A stretch of 64,000 nucleotides of DNA. It comes from Lunularia cruciata. Its lineage: Eukaryota > Streptophyta > Marchantiopsida > Lunulariales > Lunulariaceae. The notes under the pieces were generated by a model that saw only the letters and a program-made list of their open reading frames with translations, was not told the DNA's origin and ran no database searches. A program made the translations under genes and the position numbers. The stretch covers positions 53,379,665 to 53,443,664 of the forward strand of contig OX419757.1 of assembly GCA_948567375.1 (NCBI GenBank), written 5' to 3'. Of the stretch, positions 1-11,049 are shown one piece after another. Within the stretch, counting starts at the first letter, position 1. Each line of letters starts with the position of its first letter.

Positions 1-2063
1 AGGTTTCATCCTTCTCACCCATTATACAACCTTTAATAAGTATGTCATCAAGGAATGGACAAGTTCTGTTGGGAATGAAAGATTGCAAAATGGAATTCTA
101 GCACTTTGCACATGTGCCATTGACTTTGTAACTCCCATTGGAAGAGTATACATGCACATCAAGCCTAGTGGAGTTTGCATGGTGGTTATATCTCGGCTTC
201 CTTCTACAAGCTGAAATTGATCTTATCTTGAGTACAAATCCCCAATAGAATAGATGGCCCTCCCTGCAAACTCCTTTGCAAAATCATCCACAACCAAGCC
301 TACACCAAAATATCAAATTGTTACCTTGTTTGGTGGTTGCATATCTTGTATGAACCACAACTTGCCTTTCTTCTTCCTTACCATAAACCAACGGTTGGAG
401 TATGGTGCTTTTGATTGCTCAAGAATCCTAGCTCTGATCTTCTCCTTCAATAGCTTTGTTAGTTGAGGCAAAATTGCCTCAGGTATTGGTATAGGCCTCA
501 AATCCCATGATACACGCAGAATTGTGGATAAAATTTTTGGGGTGACCTCTTGCGGATTCACACACCCTATTGGCTCAATCTTGAAAGCAAAAGCTTTCCC
601 ATGTTTGGCAATCATCTCTTTGAATGGTTGGCATTCAACCTCCATAAGCAAATCATCTCCTCCAAATGTAAGTTGTGCCAATGTTTTCCTTAGTAAAAGA
701 ATGGCCAATATCTTCCACTTTCCTCAACCTTGGTTCTTAGCAACTCTACCGCATCTAATGGTAATGGAACAACAACTAGTTGTACCTTCTTGTCCACCAT
801 CTCATATTTGGTGTTACAATTGACTTCATGAACCAGTTGAGAAGTGGCTCATAAAGTCATCTCCCTATCTCAATCACTAAATCTCTCTTCTCTATCAAAG
901 TAATCACCTCTTTGAGCAACTTGCCTTCTCCTTGATATTCTAATATTCCATCAATAATCTCCCCTTCTTCCATTGTCTTTGTTGCTTTCAAAATTTTCTC
1001 TTTTCTTCTCATCATTTTATGCAAACTTCTTGATGTACTCTCCATATGCACAAAGCATACAGTCCTATCCTTTTGGACCCCAATATAGATCTTATCAAAA
1101 CAGTCCTATACACTAATTTTTTGTGGTGGAATTCTACATATGGCGCCTTGTTCTTCCACCTTACCTGTCAAGGCGCCTAGTGGAAATCTCACCTTCCGGT
1201 AGGCTTATTTGGATTGGCAATTCCCTCCTATTCCTATTGCTATTTGGCAAAACAATAGGAAAATTGAACTATCCTTGCTCCATCTTGACTCTTGACCTTT
1301 ACCACATGAGTGCCATCAGTCAAGACCTTGCTTTCCATTCTAAAATATGTGATGAAAAGCTGGCCTAATATGACTAGATAAGGTAAGGTATCATGAACAA
1401 ACATCATAATCCGCTCTATGACATTGCCAATCTTTATCTTGACATCTAGACATGCTCCCCACAAGCATTCTTGGTACAGTTCACTAAGTTTACCTTCCAA
1501 TCAATGTCATTTTCTACCTTCCATTGAACTTCCTCATAAATATTTCTTGACATAAGGTTAACTTTAGATTTTGAATCAATCAATGCTCTCATTGGATACC
1601 TCATACTTTGTATTTCAATGTCGTAGTGGCTGCAACTTCTTGCATAGAAGGAATCTTGTACTTCTTCAGACGCTGGCATGAATGGTTTGTCCTCATTAAT
1701 AGCAATATCATAGACATATGCTTCCTTGGCACTGTCTTCTGAAGTTTCTTGCTCAATCTCCAACCCATAGGTACTCACTTCTTCATCTATGTCACCTCCA
1801 TCCTTGTGCAGCAAGGAAGTATGTAGACCCTTCTTATAAAAATGCTTCTTCTTTGCCTTGGACAAGATAAGATCTTTCACATCCCTTTGTAGGCTCCTAA
1901 AAAACTCATTATTTATGAAATCTTTCACCTCTTGCTTCCAAAACTTCCTAGCAATCCTCTGAGGATCAAGTTCTATCTCTACATCATGACTTAACAATCA
2001 ACATGGTCCTTTTCTTGAAGATCTTTCTCCAAACTTCTTGCTAGCAGCATTATTTGAGTCCAT
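1..2063 (-). pseudogene. gypsy-1 pol fragment: retropepsin-like protease and N-terminal reverse transcriptase
   Basis: The frame opens at an ATG at 2063 (MDSNNAASKK), hits a TGA about 20 codons later, then continues in the same frame to 1446. Around 1560-1600 the protease-like stretch reads PMRALIDSKSKVNLMS, where the retropepsin D-S/T-G motif has become DSK. After a frameshift near 1500-1446 the protease C-terminal half follows (YLVILGQLF and KVLTDGTHVVKV, 1240-1500). A linker with open stretches (857-1051) leads to RT, which enters at 708-313 with ILEQSKAPYSNRW and runs on from 313 to 1 (for example YSIGDLYSRYDQFQL). The catalytic YxDD box would lie beyond the window. The family assignment is secure; function is lost. 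Confidence 0.8.
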
Positions 2064-2213
2064 TTGAGAATTTTTTCACCATCCAAACCTTAGTCCTTGC
2101 TCATTGGAGTGTTAAAGACCAAAACCAAGGAAAGAAATAGGAGAATGGAAGTTCACATTGGGATGCTTGAATGGGGGAAAACTCCAAATGCCTAGCATGA
2201 GTTTTGGCTTCGG

Positions 2214-2221
2214 TATTTATA
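2214..2221 (-). promoter_or_regulatory. TATA box (TATAAATA)
   Basis: TATAAATA on the minus strand lies 22 bp downstream of the nearest heat-shock-element-like block and about 150 bp upstream of the ATG at 2063. Transcription would start near 2185-2195, giving a leader of roughly 125 nt. Spacing and orientation fit a Pol II core promoter driving the protease/RT frame. Confidence 0.55.
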
Positions 2222-2242
2222 GATAGCATACAAGGCCCTTGA

Positions 2243-2464
2243 GAAGCTTCTCAAGAAGCTTCCTTGAGCCGCTTTCTTAGAGTGCAAGCCAAGTTAACTA
2301 GGAAGCTTCTCAAGAAGCTTCCTTCTAGAAGCCGCCTACTTGGCGTGCAAGCTAAACTAGTTAGATGCTTCTAGAAGCTTCCTTCTAGAAGCTACTTGCT
2401 TGGGGTGCAAGTTAAGTAGTTGGGAAGCTTCACAAGAAGCTTCTTAGATGCTTCTAGAATATTC
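2243..2464 (-). promoter_or_regulatory. Array of heat-shock-element-like motifs in a ~60-63 bp tandem repeat
   Basis: GAAGCTTC occurs at 2243, 2255, 2302, 2314, 2424 and 2436. TTCTAGAA occurs at 2323, 2369 and 2383. Perfect three-unit heat shock elements (nTTCnnGAAnnTTCn) are present at 2369-2381 (TTCTAGAAGCTTC) and 2452-2464 (TTCTAGAATATTC). A TGCAAG marker recurs at 2283, 2346 and 2406, so the array is an imperfect 60-63 bp tandem repeat. It lies directly upstream of the TATA box. This is the binding consensus of heat shock factors and resembles the layout of heat-activated plant LTRs; that it is functional is an inference. Confidence 0.65.
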
Positions 2465-2506
2465 TAGGTTAATTAGGCTTATTCTCTACTTTGTTAGCCT
2501 TACTAA

Positions 2507-4230
2507 CTACGTTGCTAAATTCCATCTTGTTATAGGAGTGTCATCAAATTGTACTTCCTTCCCTCTTGTTTGCCTCCTTTTAGGTTCCACATGTTGTTGC
2601 TTTTCTTTTGATTGAACTTCAATTTCAGATCATTGATCAGCCTTCCTTTTTTCTTCAATCATTGCATCCCAAGTAGCACCAACGTCCACAATGATAGCCA
2701 TAATAACAACCGGTGCATCCCATCCAAACTTCCTCTAAATCTGCTTTGCAAATCTTTTCTTTTCCACTTCACATAAATCCTTATTTATCTTTCTCTCACT
2801 CACCAAATTATACAGATTAGGCTCAAAGATAGCAGCAGCCATGCCCTCTTCCCTTTTGCCCATATGATTTTCAAGCAAGGCCTTCATGCCTCCTATATAA
2901 CCATTCAATAGTATTGGCTTGCCGATGTCCTAAAATGCTAACTTTTCATCCTTGGCTCTCCAAGGAACTTCACCAATTGTTTGTGCAATGTGTTTGACAA
3001 CTCTTGGCACTCTCTCTTGGTATGATTTTATTGTCACAACACATGCATCCATAGGGCTACCTCCTATCTCTACTTGTTTTTGTTGTACTATTTCTACCTT
3101 GCAATTGATCTACCTTTGTAGTTAGAATTTTCAACGCTTCCATCAATCATGATATTTCATCCACTACTCTATCTTTAACCACCTAGATTACCTATTGTTC
3201 CACCTTCTCTCTACTAGCTCCAATAAGACTACTCAAAACAAGTGCCTTTGATATTGCTTCCTCATCCAACTCTCTTTGTCTCCTCCTTTGGCTCACCCAA
3301 AGAATAGCCTCTTCAATCTTCTTCCATTCAACAATTTTGAGGCACTAAAGTTGAAGTGGATTGAGCATATACTCCAACTCATCTCATAGATGACAATTTA
3401 TAGCTCATAGAAAATAATTGGATTTTATAATTAGATTGCTTCAGCTTCTCAATTAGACAATTGATTCAACCTTTTATTAAACTTTTGTAAAAGCTCTTGC
3501 GGCCCCAAACCTTTGCTCCTATCATTCACCCAATCCAAGAACATAGATTGAGTATCCAATCTATACCTTGTAGTAGAAATTCTTCCTTCATCATTCATGA
3601 AAACTCCTCCTATGATGTAGCTTCTTCAACTAACCTTTCAGCAATCTTTCTAATCTCAAACTCTACCAAGGTAGGAAACCTCATGATTGCAATCTTTTCA
3701 TTAAGTTCATGAAGCTTAAATTTCCTCCTATAGACCTTCAAATACCTTGTCACATCCTTACCATCAAATTCACCTTGATTTTCCACCACTACACAAAGAT
3801 ATTTAGTAACTTGATAGGACTAAGCTCTTCTTCTATCTCTTTCTTCATCTTGATCCTTCATGGCTCTCATTTTTACCATGACTATCATGGAAATTTCTTG
3901 CTCTCTTGACATTTCTGCAGATGACAATTTTAATGCCATCTTTTCTCCCACTCAAAATTTACTACTTATGCTCAAGCACAAGCCTCGAGATCCCCTAACA
4001 TGGTTTCCACTTTTGTCATGGGGATTGTATGATCTTAAGAATGCATTGGGCACCTAGCTGCTCACACTTAGACATTCAATTGCTACTTCCCAACCCAAAT
4101 TTGCCACTCTTTCCAGGCCCATAAATACATCTTCAACATAATCACCTCCATCTTTTAGCTTAATGTTGCAAAGAGTTGTGGCAAACTCACTATCAGCTCC
4201 TTTGTAGTTGCTAGTGAGTCACACCTAGCT
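2507..4230 (-). pseudogene. gypsy-1 gag-like region, decayed
   Basis: Several open stretches lie on the minus strand in related frames. Near 4215-4060 the reading includes LKDGGDYVEDVFMGLERV. Near 3800-3640 it includes FDGKDVTRYLKVYRRKFKLH and LNEKIAIMRF, a Ty3/gypsy capsid-like pattern. From about 3055 to 2507 one frame is interrupted by only three stops (VPRVVKHIAQTIGEVPWRAK, later RKFGWDAPVVIMA) and ends with a TAG at 2509-2507, just before the heat-shock-element array. The capsid identification rests on the FDGxxVTRYL-type segment and on position upstream of protease. Confidence 0.6.
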
Positions 4231-4402
4231 TGCCAGTTATTGGATCTCCATAGTATGTATAAGTTGGTTCACCAAATTGTAGCTCGTAGTGCAGGTATGA
4301 CTAATTGATGCTTGATGCCTTGGCCACTATCTCATTCTTGACCATCTTCATTGAGGGCTACAAAACACAATACAATTGTAAACAATGAACTTTAACCGTT
4401 AT

Positions 4403-4510
4403 GGATATTGATACTATTGGGGCTTGGCTCCATTTTAACCTATCTTGTCTTATCCTTGTAAAACTTGATGTGTTCTTCTCCTCCTTCAAGTTATCCTATG
4501 AGGTAGCCTT
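4403..4510 (+). repeat. Fragment resembling the 3' end of the LINE at 36.8 kb
   Basis: About 100 bp starting at ATATTGATACTATT aligns by eye with the segment just after the LINE stop codon (36769 onward). Shared blocks include GATACTATT, CTTGATG and TCCTAT. It is probably the 5'-truncated tail of another LINE insertion. Nothing LINE-like was seen immediately upstream. Confidence 0.4.
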
Positions 4511-5579
4511 TTCTCCCAATCTGATAGACCTTCTCAAGAATTTGAAGCTAATTGGAATTGGCCGCTCTAAGGAGTTAGCATTACCATTTTAAACCTTGAA
4601 CATATGAACTTGAAGCAAATCAAAACTTGTGATCGAAAGTTCAATGAAGTAGGGAAGAGAATAGCTAGAGGAAATTTTATTCCATTCCAATCTCATAGGA
4701 TCTTGTTTCCAAACATCAGACATACAAATCACACTGGATGAGTTTCTTCATTCAACAATTTTAGACTCTTGGAATACATCTTCACCAATAGCTAGAGAGC
4801 ATTGATGAGAGTTTAGAGAGGATGATTCCCCCACCTTCAAGATTGTCATATCCAAGAGAAATGCTACGTCTAGTAATTGAGATTGATGGATGGTGTAATT
4901 TATTTCCTTAAGGTGAGATTTTAAGGGGGCTGCACACTCTTTCTTAGTAAACCAGGCCTATGAATACTTAGATTCCTTCCCTTCCAACAGTACAAAGCTA
5001 GCAAGGCTCAATGCCTATAGATTGCATCCCCATGAGTAGATCACTGTCTCTCTCCTTCCCTTTACTTCAGTAGATGCATTTCCCTATTAGAACCATGTGG
5101 CTCCATATTTTCAAGAGTCCATTCAAAGACTTAGAATAGGTAATTTATTGACTGCCTTGCAAAAATCCAAAGTAGAATAAAGCAATTACAACCATTATTA
5201 TGTTCAAGTCAACATCCACAACATTCAACATAAAGTTCTATTGACCAATTTTCTCTAAAGATAAAGATGTTCCTCAACAATCACCACAAAACTCCTTTGT
5301 TTTTTGTCACTCTCTCTCCCTACCTTTTGATTCCTCTCTGTCCTACATTTCTCCATTTTTGTTTCCTCTCTATGCCTTTTTGTTCCTTTCTCCTGATTTT
5401 CTGTTCCTCCTCTCTATGCCTTTCCATTCTTTTCTCTTGATTTGTTATTTCTAATACCCTCTGCACTTGATTCCTTTCCCCTACTTTCCTATTTCTGTCT
5501 CCTTTGCTGGTTTTCCATCTCTTTGTTGCATTTTTTATTCCTCAAAATCCCTTTCCTTTGTTCTTTCCTTTGATTCCTC
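4511..5579. other. No gene recognised
   Basis: AT-rich and pyrimidine-rich DNA between the two gypsy copies. No long open frame and no recognisable motif on either strand. From about 5300 it grades into the CT-rich DNA of the minisatellite. Confidence 0.4.
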
Positions 5580-6290
5580 AAAAAATACCTCCTTTCTTGT
5601 TTCTTGTCTTCTTTCTCAATAGTTTCCTCTCTTTGCTGCACTTTTGATTCCTCAAAACCCCTTTCCTCTATTCCTTCTTTCGATTCATCAAAATTCTCCT
5701 TTCTTGTTTCTTGTCTTCTCTTTTTGCTGGACTTTCAATTCATCACTCTCCTATCCTCTATTCCTTCATTTGATTCCTCAAAAAGACCTCCTTTCTTGTT
5801 TCTTGTCTTCCCTCTTGATGGTTTCCTCTCTTTGCTGCATGTTTGATTCCTCACTCTCCTTTCTTCTATTTCTTCCTTTGATTCCCTAAAAAAAACCTCC
5901 TTTCTTGTTTCTTGTTATTTCTCTAGATGGTTTCCTCTCTGTTACACTTTCAATTTCTCACTCTCCTTTCCTCTATTCCGTCCTTTGATTCCTCAAAAAA
6001 ACCTCCTTTCTTGTTTCCTATCTTCTTTCTTAATGGTTTCCTCTCTATGCTGCACTTTTGATTCCTCACTCTCCTTTCCTCTATTCCTTCCTTTGATTCC
6101 TCAAAAAAAAACTCCTTTCTCATTTCTTGTCTTCTCTCTCAATGGTTTCCTCTCCTTGCTGCACTTTTGATTCCTCATTCATGTTTCCTCTATTCCTTCC
6201 TTTGATTCCTTAAAAAAAGCCTCCTTTCTTGTTTCTTGTCTTCTCTCTTGATGGTTTCCTCTCTTGCACTTCTTCACATCCAAAAATGCA
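5580..6290. repeat. Minisatellite, ~109-bp unit, about seven copies
   Basis: The marker CCTTTCTTGTTTCTTGTCTTC or a close variant recurs at about 5588, 5697, 5787, 5897, 6002, 6112 and 6221, spaced 90-110 bp apart and mostly 105-110. The plus strand is strongly pyrimidine-rich; the minus strand reads as Lys/Arg/Glu-rich peptide. The array abuts, and appears to replace, the 3' half of the gypsy-2 RT. Confidence 0.85.
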
Positions 6291-7690
6291 CTTCTCTAGG
6301 TTGAGTGATGCATTTACCTCATCCAAGCATTGAAAGACCTTGATAAGATGCTCAAAGTGCTTCTCCTTGCTCCCATAGATACAAAAGTCATCAATGAAGT
6401 CTCTCACAAATTTCCCAATGAAAGGTTCAAATACCTTGTTCATGAACCGTTGGAATGTGGTTGGAGCATTGCAAAGCCCAAAATGCATGATCTTGAAAGT
6501 GTAAGTTCCCCAAGGTTTGGTGAATGTGGTGAGTTGTTGATGCTTTGGTGCAATATTGATTTGGTTATATCCACTATAACCATCTCCAAAACTGTACTTC
6601 TCATGACCTGCAACCTCCTCCAAGATCTCATCAATGAATGGTAATGAGTAGTAGTCCTTCTTGGTAACACCATTGAGCTTCTTGTAATCCACACATACCT
6701 GAAGCTTTCCATTCTTTTTCTTCAAAATCACAATTGGAGACACCCATTCTGAATTCTCCACCTCAAAGATAAATCTAGCCTCCTTGAGCTTATCAATCTC
6801 CTCCTTCACAACCAAAGCTATTTATGGGTTAATGCAACATTGATTTTGGCAGACTGGTCTTGCATGTGACTCCACCTCTATCTTGTGCTCATCCAAGGTG
6901 ACTTCCTTCAGATCCTTGTAACTAAAAGCAAACACATGGATGAACTTGCATAAAATCTCCTCAAATCTCACCTTCTCCTCCTTGGTAACATTTGGACCAT
7001 ACTTGAGGGTAAATAACCTACTCTCTATCTCCTCAAGTGTCAATGGTGATTTATCTGGGTCCTTCAAAACGTCTGGCTTAGGTGCAAAATCCATAGCACA
7101 CAAGGGATACACATCTAAATCAGAGTTAGATTCATCCTCCTCTATAGAAGTCTCCTCTTCTATGCTTGTATCCACACTTGAAGCTCTTTCTTTAGAATTT
7201 GATTCCCAATAATCAGAAGATGGTGTATCTGAATGTGAAGTATTGGTGGTATTAGTCATAAGAATTGTGACTCTATGGTTTGGTGGCCCAATCCTCAAGT
7301 ACCCTTTATGCCGTTTATTAGTTGTGTGTGTTGCTCTCAACCATGGCCTTCCAAGAAGTAAGTCATAGCTTGAATCCTTCAAGACTTGGAAATTTTGAAC
7401 TCATCATAATGAGATGAGATTTTGAACTCCCATAATTGAAACTACCACTTTATCCATCACCCCTACTAGTCAAAATTGTTTTTTGTTTGCCATGCTCACC
7501 ACAAATGTTGAAGGTCTTGAGGGTATCATACCCAACTTCTCCATCAACCTTTCTGAGATGGCATTCAATGCTGATCCTCCATCAACCAATGCATCTTTGA
7601 TGTTATGACGATTCACTCTCACATCAATCTTGAAGGCATATTCACAAGCCTCCCATGGTGTTGGTTTGGCATCCACCACCCCCATTCATA
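6290..7690 (-). pseudogene. gypsy-2 pol: protease and truncated reverse transcriptase
   Basis: The protease active-site region is at 7685-7470 (KDALVDGGSALNAISERL, a D-G-G variant) and the protease end is YDLLLGRPWLR at about 7365. An acidic linker (SIEEETSIEEDES) follows, then RT. RT blocks include VSPIVILKKKNGKLQVCVDY, GYNQINIAPKH and the catalytic box FIDD at 6398-6387. After the block EKCIFGCEEV the frame continues as RKPSREKTRNKKGG, which is the translated minisatellite and not RT. RT therefore lacks its thumb, RNase H and integrase. A stop after CCINP separates 6822-7382 from 6210-6815. Confidence 0.85.
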
Positions 7691-8096
7691 CTGGAGTTTT
7701 TACCTTCTTCTTCTTCTTCTTGCTCCTTGTAGAACTTAAACCACCTCTAAGCTCCTTTTTCAAGGTAGGGTTGAAAGTGATCAATTGTCCCACGGTGATG
7801 TTAGCCTTGTGACTACCAACATCTTCCAAGACATTATAGTTCTATTATTGCTTTGATATTAAGAAGTCCTCCATCCCCAACTTCTTTCTTGGAGTCTTTG
7901 TTGTTGATGGCGTTGAGGTGCGAGTGCTCCTAGTAGACATAGGAGTATCCTTGCTAGGAGTGAATCCTTGAGAAGAGTGCACATCCTTTGCAAAATGAGC
8001 TCTCTTCTTCTCTTGTGCTAAAAGGTCCAAATTAAGACTCTTGGAGTTTGAGCACTCTTCCTTCTTGTACTTGCTCTCAACCACATCTATAGATGC

Positions 8097-9059
8097 TATC
8101 TCCTAACCTTTGTTTGGACTAGGAGCCACTTGGGTTTCACTACCTCCCTCTTTCCCTCTATTGGCTCCCTCATAATCCCTTCTTCCATAGTAAATGGAAT
8201 TTGGGTAATTCTTTTGGATGTGGTCTTTTCTTCCACAACCAAAAAAATTTCTATCATTGAAATTGTTGGTTGGTTGACCTCCTCTATATGAATAACTTCC
8301 ATAACTCCTAGGCCCTCTCCCCACATTGTGATCCATCTCTCTCTTCTCCCATAGTTGCACCGCATTGATCTTGAGATTTGCAAGTTGTTCTATGATTGTT
8401 TGAAGTGGATCCTTTGGTGGAAGTGCAAAAACAAGAGCAACTACTACCTATGGTGCAACCCTTGCCACCAAAGTATCAGAAGTTCCACCATACTTGTAAA
8501 CTTGAGGAGGATGCACAACCTCCTTCACCACCAAATCACTCTCATCCTCTTCCAAACTCTCCTCCATACAAATTATGATCTTGATAGCTTCAACCTTGGA
8601 AGAAGGTTTCTAATATCTTACCTTGCTTCTAATTTGTGGTCTCAACCCTCCCACAAAATTCTTGGTGAGCATAACCCCGATGCCAATCATAGTATTCTCC
8701 ACATCATCCCCACACTTCTCAATATTATGCAAAATTTGGACTCTCACTTTCTCTCCATCTCCTTGTTTGAGAAAGGTAACCTCACTCATCAATCTTTCAT
8801 CACTCTCATATGGAAGAAAGTTCTCAATAAGTCCTAAAGTCAAATTCTCCCAAGTCTCTTCTTGCACATCTCTCCTCTCTCTCTTTTGGTATTCTGACTC
8901 ATACCATGTAAGTACTGCATCCTCAAAGAAATTTGGTAATAATTAGGCCCACTCATTATTCCTCATTGCATTGTTTCTTGAGCAAGCTATCTTGAAGTCT
9001 CTTAAAAAGGCCTCCACATCTTCTCCATCCTTGCCAAAGAAAACATGAAGTTCCCCCAT
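8097..9059 (-). pseudogene. gypsy-2 gag with capsid and zinc-knuckle region
   Basis: The ATG at 9059 begins MGELHVFFGKDGEDVEAFL, a retrotransposon gag capsid N-terminus. A TAA near 8943 interrupts the frame, which continues with FFEDAVLTWYESEYQKRERR and then ETWENLTLGLIENFLPYESD (8867-8610). In the C-terminal part FFGCGRKDHIQKNY near 8260 is a degenerate CCHC knuckle: one C-x2-type pair is damaged and the last Cys is Tyr. Gag would package the element RNA. The 1.5-kb leader upstream lacks a convincing frame. Confidence 0.75.
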
Positions 9060-10603
9060 CTTAACCCCTCACTATCTTTCTTTTCTCTCAATTTTTCTTT
9101 TTCTTTTTCCTTTTCTCTCACTATATAACTAATAAAGTATGTACATGACTAACACCTTGAGAGTAATCCACCCTAGGGAAAATAAAAGTTCCAAGTTGCT
9201 CCAAGATTTCTATAATAACATCAAATCCTAGAGTGCATATTAATTGAACTCTCATGGATAGTTTATCTATAAGTAAAACGATTATCTTCATTACTAATCT
9301 TGACAACTAGTTGATGAACATAACAATATTTCTGTAGTTGTACTAAGATTCTCTCTAAGATACTTCACTAAAGTCTCCAAAAGTGTTTTTACTCCACTAC
9401 AGTCATGTCTTTTTGGAAGTCCTTCCACTCTACAAACCCACACAACTCCTTGTTCTTTTTATCTCCCTACCAATCTTGGTGAAGAAGTTCCAACATGCAA
9501 ATCCAAGTAAGCCTCTCCTTTCTCTCAATCTCTTGCTCTCAAAAGTCAATGGACATGAAATTGCCTTATATCCCTTTTCTCTCCATAGAAAGCACTTAGA
9601 CTCAACCTTTCCTCCAAGTGGTGTAGGTTTTTGTCTCCTCTCAACACTCTCTTCAAATTCTATTCTTAACTCTCTCTTTTCCTCAAATCCACCCCTAAAA
9701 TCACCTCAAACCCTTGAGGAACCTTGCATAGCCCCAATTTTCACTCTTGGTGACCCTCCATGTTCCCAAGATGAGTCTCAACACTCAAACATGCTTTTTG
9801 TTGCTCTCACACTCCTCATGCATGAGATCTCAACGTTGTAGAATTGACCACTCCTCACAATGTAACTCAAATCTCTCAACTAGTAAATCATAGTCCTTTG
9901 AAAAATTTCACACTTGGTTACAACTCTAGGGAATCCCTCCTTGAAAAAAAATCAAATCTTTTCATTGAGCCATTTGGCCTAGGCACCTTATATATTCAGC
10001 ACACATATTTCAGATTTGGTCTAAAAACCAGCCCCTCACTTAAAAAACTTATAACTCTTTGTTAAAGACTGATCTCTCTTTTATTTTTGATCAACAGGTA
10101 GGATATAATGTACTTAATTTTCTTGAAAAGTTTCACAACAATCCATTGAAAATTCAAGAAATGGAAGACTCTGTATAATTTTCCAGAGAGCATGTATTTG
10201 CGGGAGCAATTTACCCTATCAACTTTCAAAAGTTCTAGCCCATTGTGCATAGTAGCTCTAACAATAATTTCAAGTCTACTAATTGGAGGACAACCCAAGC
10301 TATCATGTGTAGAAATTTTAAGTCTAGATCTAAAACTTGAGATTTTGCCCAAAATCACCTTAATCTCTAAAATCTGCAATCCACCTCATACAATCTCTCC
10401 AAATCCTCTCCTGTGTACAAGATATACAAAATCACCTCAAAGACATTATAATGAACTATATGGTATACAAAAGGGTGCAAGTTCTCTAACATAAGTTCAG
10501 CCCTCTCTTCTCCTAAAGTTCTCTCCAAGTGAGCTCTCATAGCCTCCTTCTGTCTAATATAGAATTGTATGCGGAACATTATCTTGCCTTCTAGAGAGGT
10601 CTT
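9060..10603 (-). other. gypsy-2 leader between primer site and gag
   Basis: Open stretches exist on both strands (for example 9383-9841 plus and 10367-10642 minus), but none matches a family I recognise. Position between primer site and gag start makes this the untranslated leader of the element. Confidence 0.5.
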
Positions 10604-10616
10604 GGCAACGGAACCA
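10604..10616 (-). other. Primer binding site, tRNA-Asp-like
   Basis: TGGTTCCGTTGCC on the minus strand lies 4 nt inside the LTR end. It differs from the common plant Ty3/gypsy tRNA-Asp primer site TGGCGCCGTTGCC at two positions, and its complement ends in CCA as a tRNA 3' end should. Confidence 0.6.
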
Positions 10617-10620
10617 AAAA

Positions 10621-11049
10621 TGTGAGCCGGTCTGTCTCTCACTTAGAATGAACCTCTAATGGCTATTATGGTAACACATCATGGACTAAGAAGGCAAAGA
10701 ACACCAACTCCATCATACTCTTCCAAGGGTAACATTCCAAGACTCAAGACATTGCTCACTAGAGAACTCAATGAGAGAGAAATAGTTGCAAATGAAAAGA
10801 TGATGAGTACTTCCTCACCCTAAGTTTATATACTTGTGAAATAGTTACGCACCAAAGTTACTAATTACTAGAGTAACTCAAGTTACTATGCTAAAAGTCA
10901 AGTAAAGTAAAAAAGTATAAAGGAATATCCATCCACATGGGCATATTCCACTAAGCATGTGATCTTACCTAACCAATAAGTCAAGGATTTCTTCACATGG
11001 GCTATCCATGGACTAAAGAAGAATAAAAAAAAGGCTGGTGGGCCCAACA
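10621..11049 (-). repeat. gypsy-2 5' LTR (429 bp)
   Basis: The minus-strand sequence begins TGTTGGGCCCACCAG and ends GGCTCACA, giving the usual TG...CA termini, followed after a few bases by the primer site. A TATA box (TATATAAAC, 10832-10824) sits in the middle as expected for the U3/R boundary. No second copy of this LTR was found in the window, so its boundaries rest on termini and primer site. Confidence 0.65.

Larger units (their letters stand above)
1..4230 (-). mobile_element. Decayed Ty3/gypsy retrotransposon (gypsy-1), 3' end outside window
   Basis: On the minus strand the order is gag (about 4.2 to 2.5 kb), a 440-bp promoter-like spacer (2.5 to 2.06 kb), then protease and the start of reverse transcriptase, running out of the window at position 1. 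No LTR pair can be assigned because the 3' part is missing. In-frame stops and at least one frameshift show that the copy is dead. The gag-protease-RT order and the RT block just after protease are typical of Ty3/gypsy. The spacer could be an insertion such as a solo LTR, or an internal promoter of this family. Confidence 0.8.
5580..11049 (-). mobile_element. Ty3/gypsy retrotransposon (gypsy-2), 3'-truncated
   Basis: On the minus strand: 5' LTR (11049-10621), a tRNA-Asp-like primer site (10616-10604), a 1.5-kb leader, gag from an ATG at 9059, a zinc knuckle near 8290, protease (7685-7340), then RT ending abruptly at about 6290 in the minisatellite. RNase H, integrase and the 3' LTR are not found. 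Gag, protease and RT keep long open stretches but have stops and frame changes. Unlike gypsy-1 and gypsy-3, there is no promoter-like spacer between gag and protease. Confidence 0.8.

Noticed and set aside
5580..6290. CRISPR-like array
   Set aside because: Units are ~109 bp, contiguous and degenerate, with no spacer pattern, and the genome is a plant's.
6330..6644. Plus-strand frame over the gypsy-2 RT
   Set aside because: It is a shadow of the minus-strand RT, which has the FIDD box and conserved blocks.
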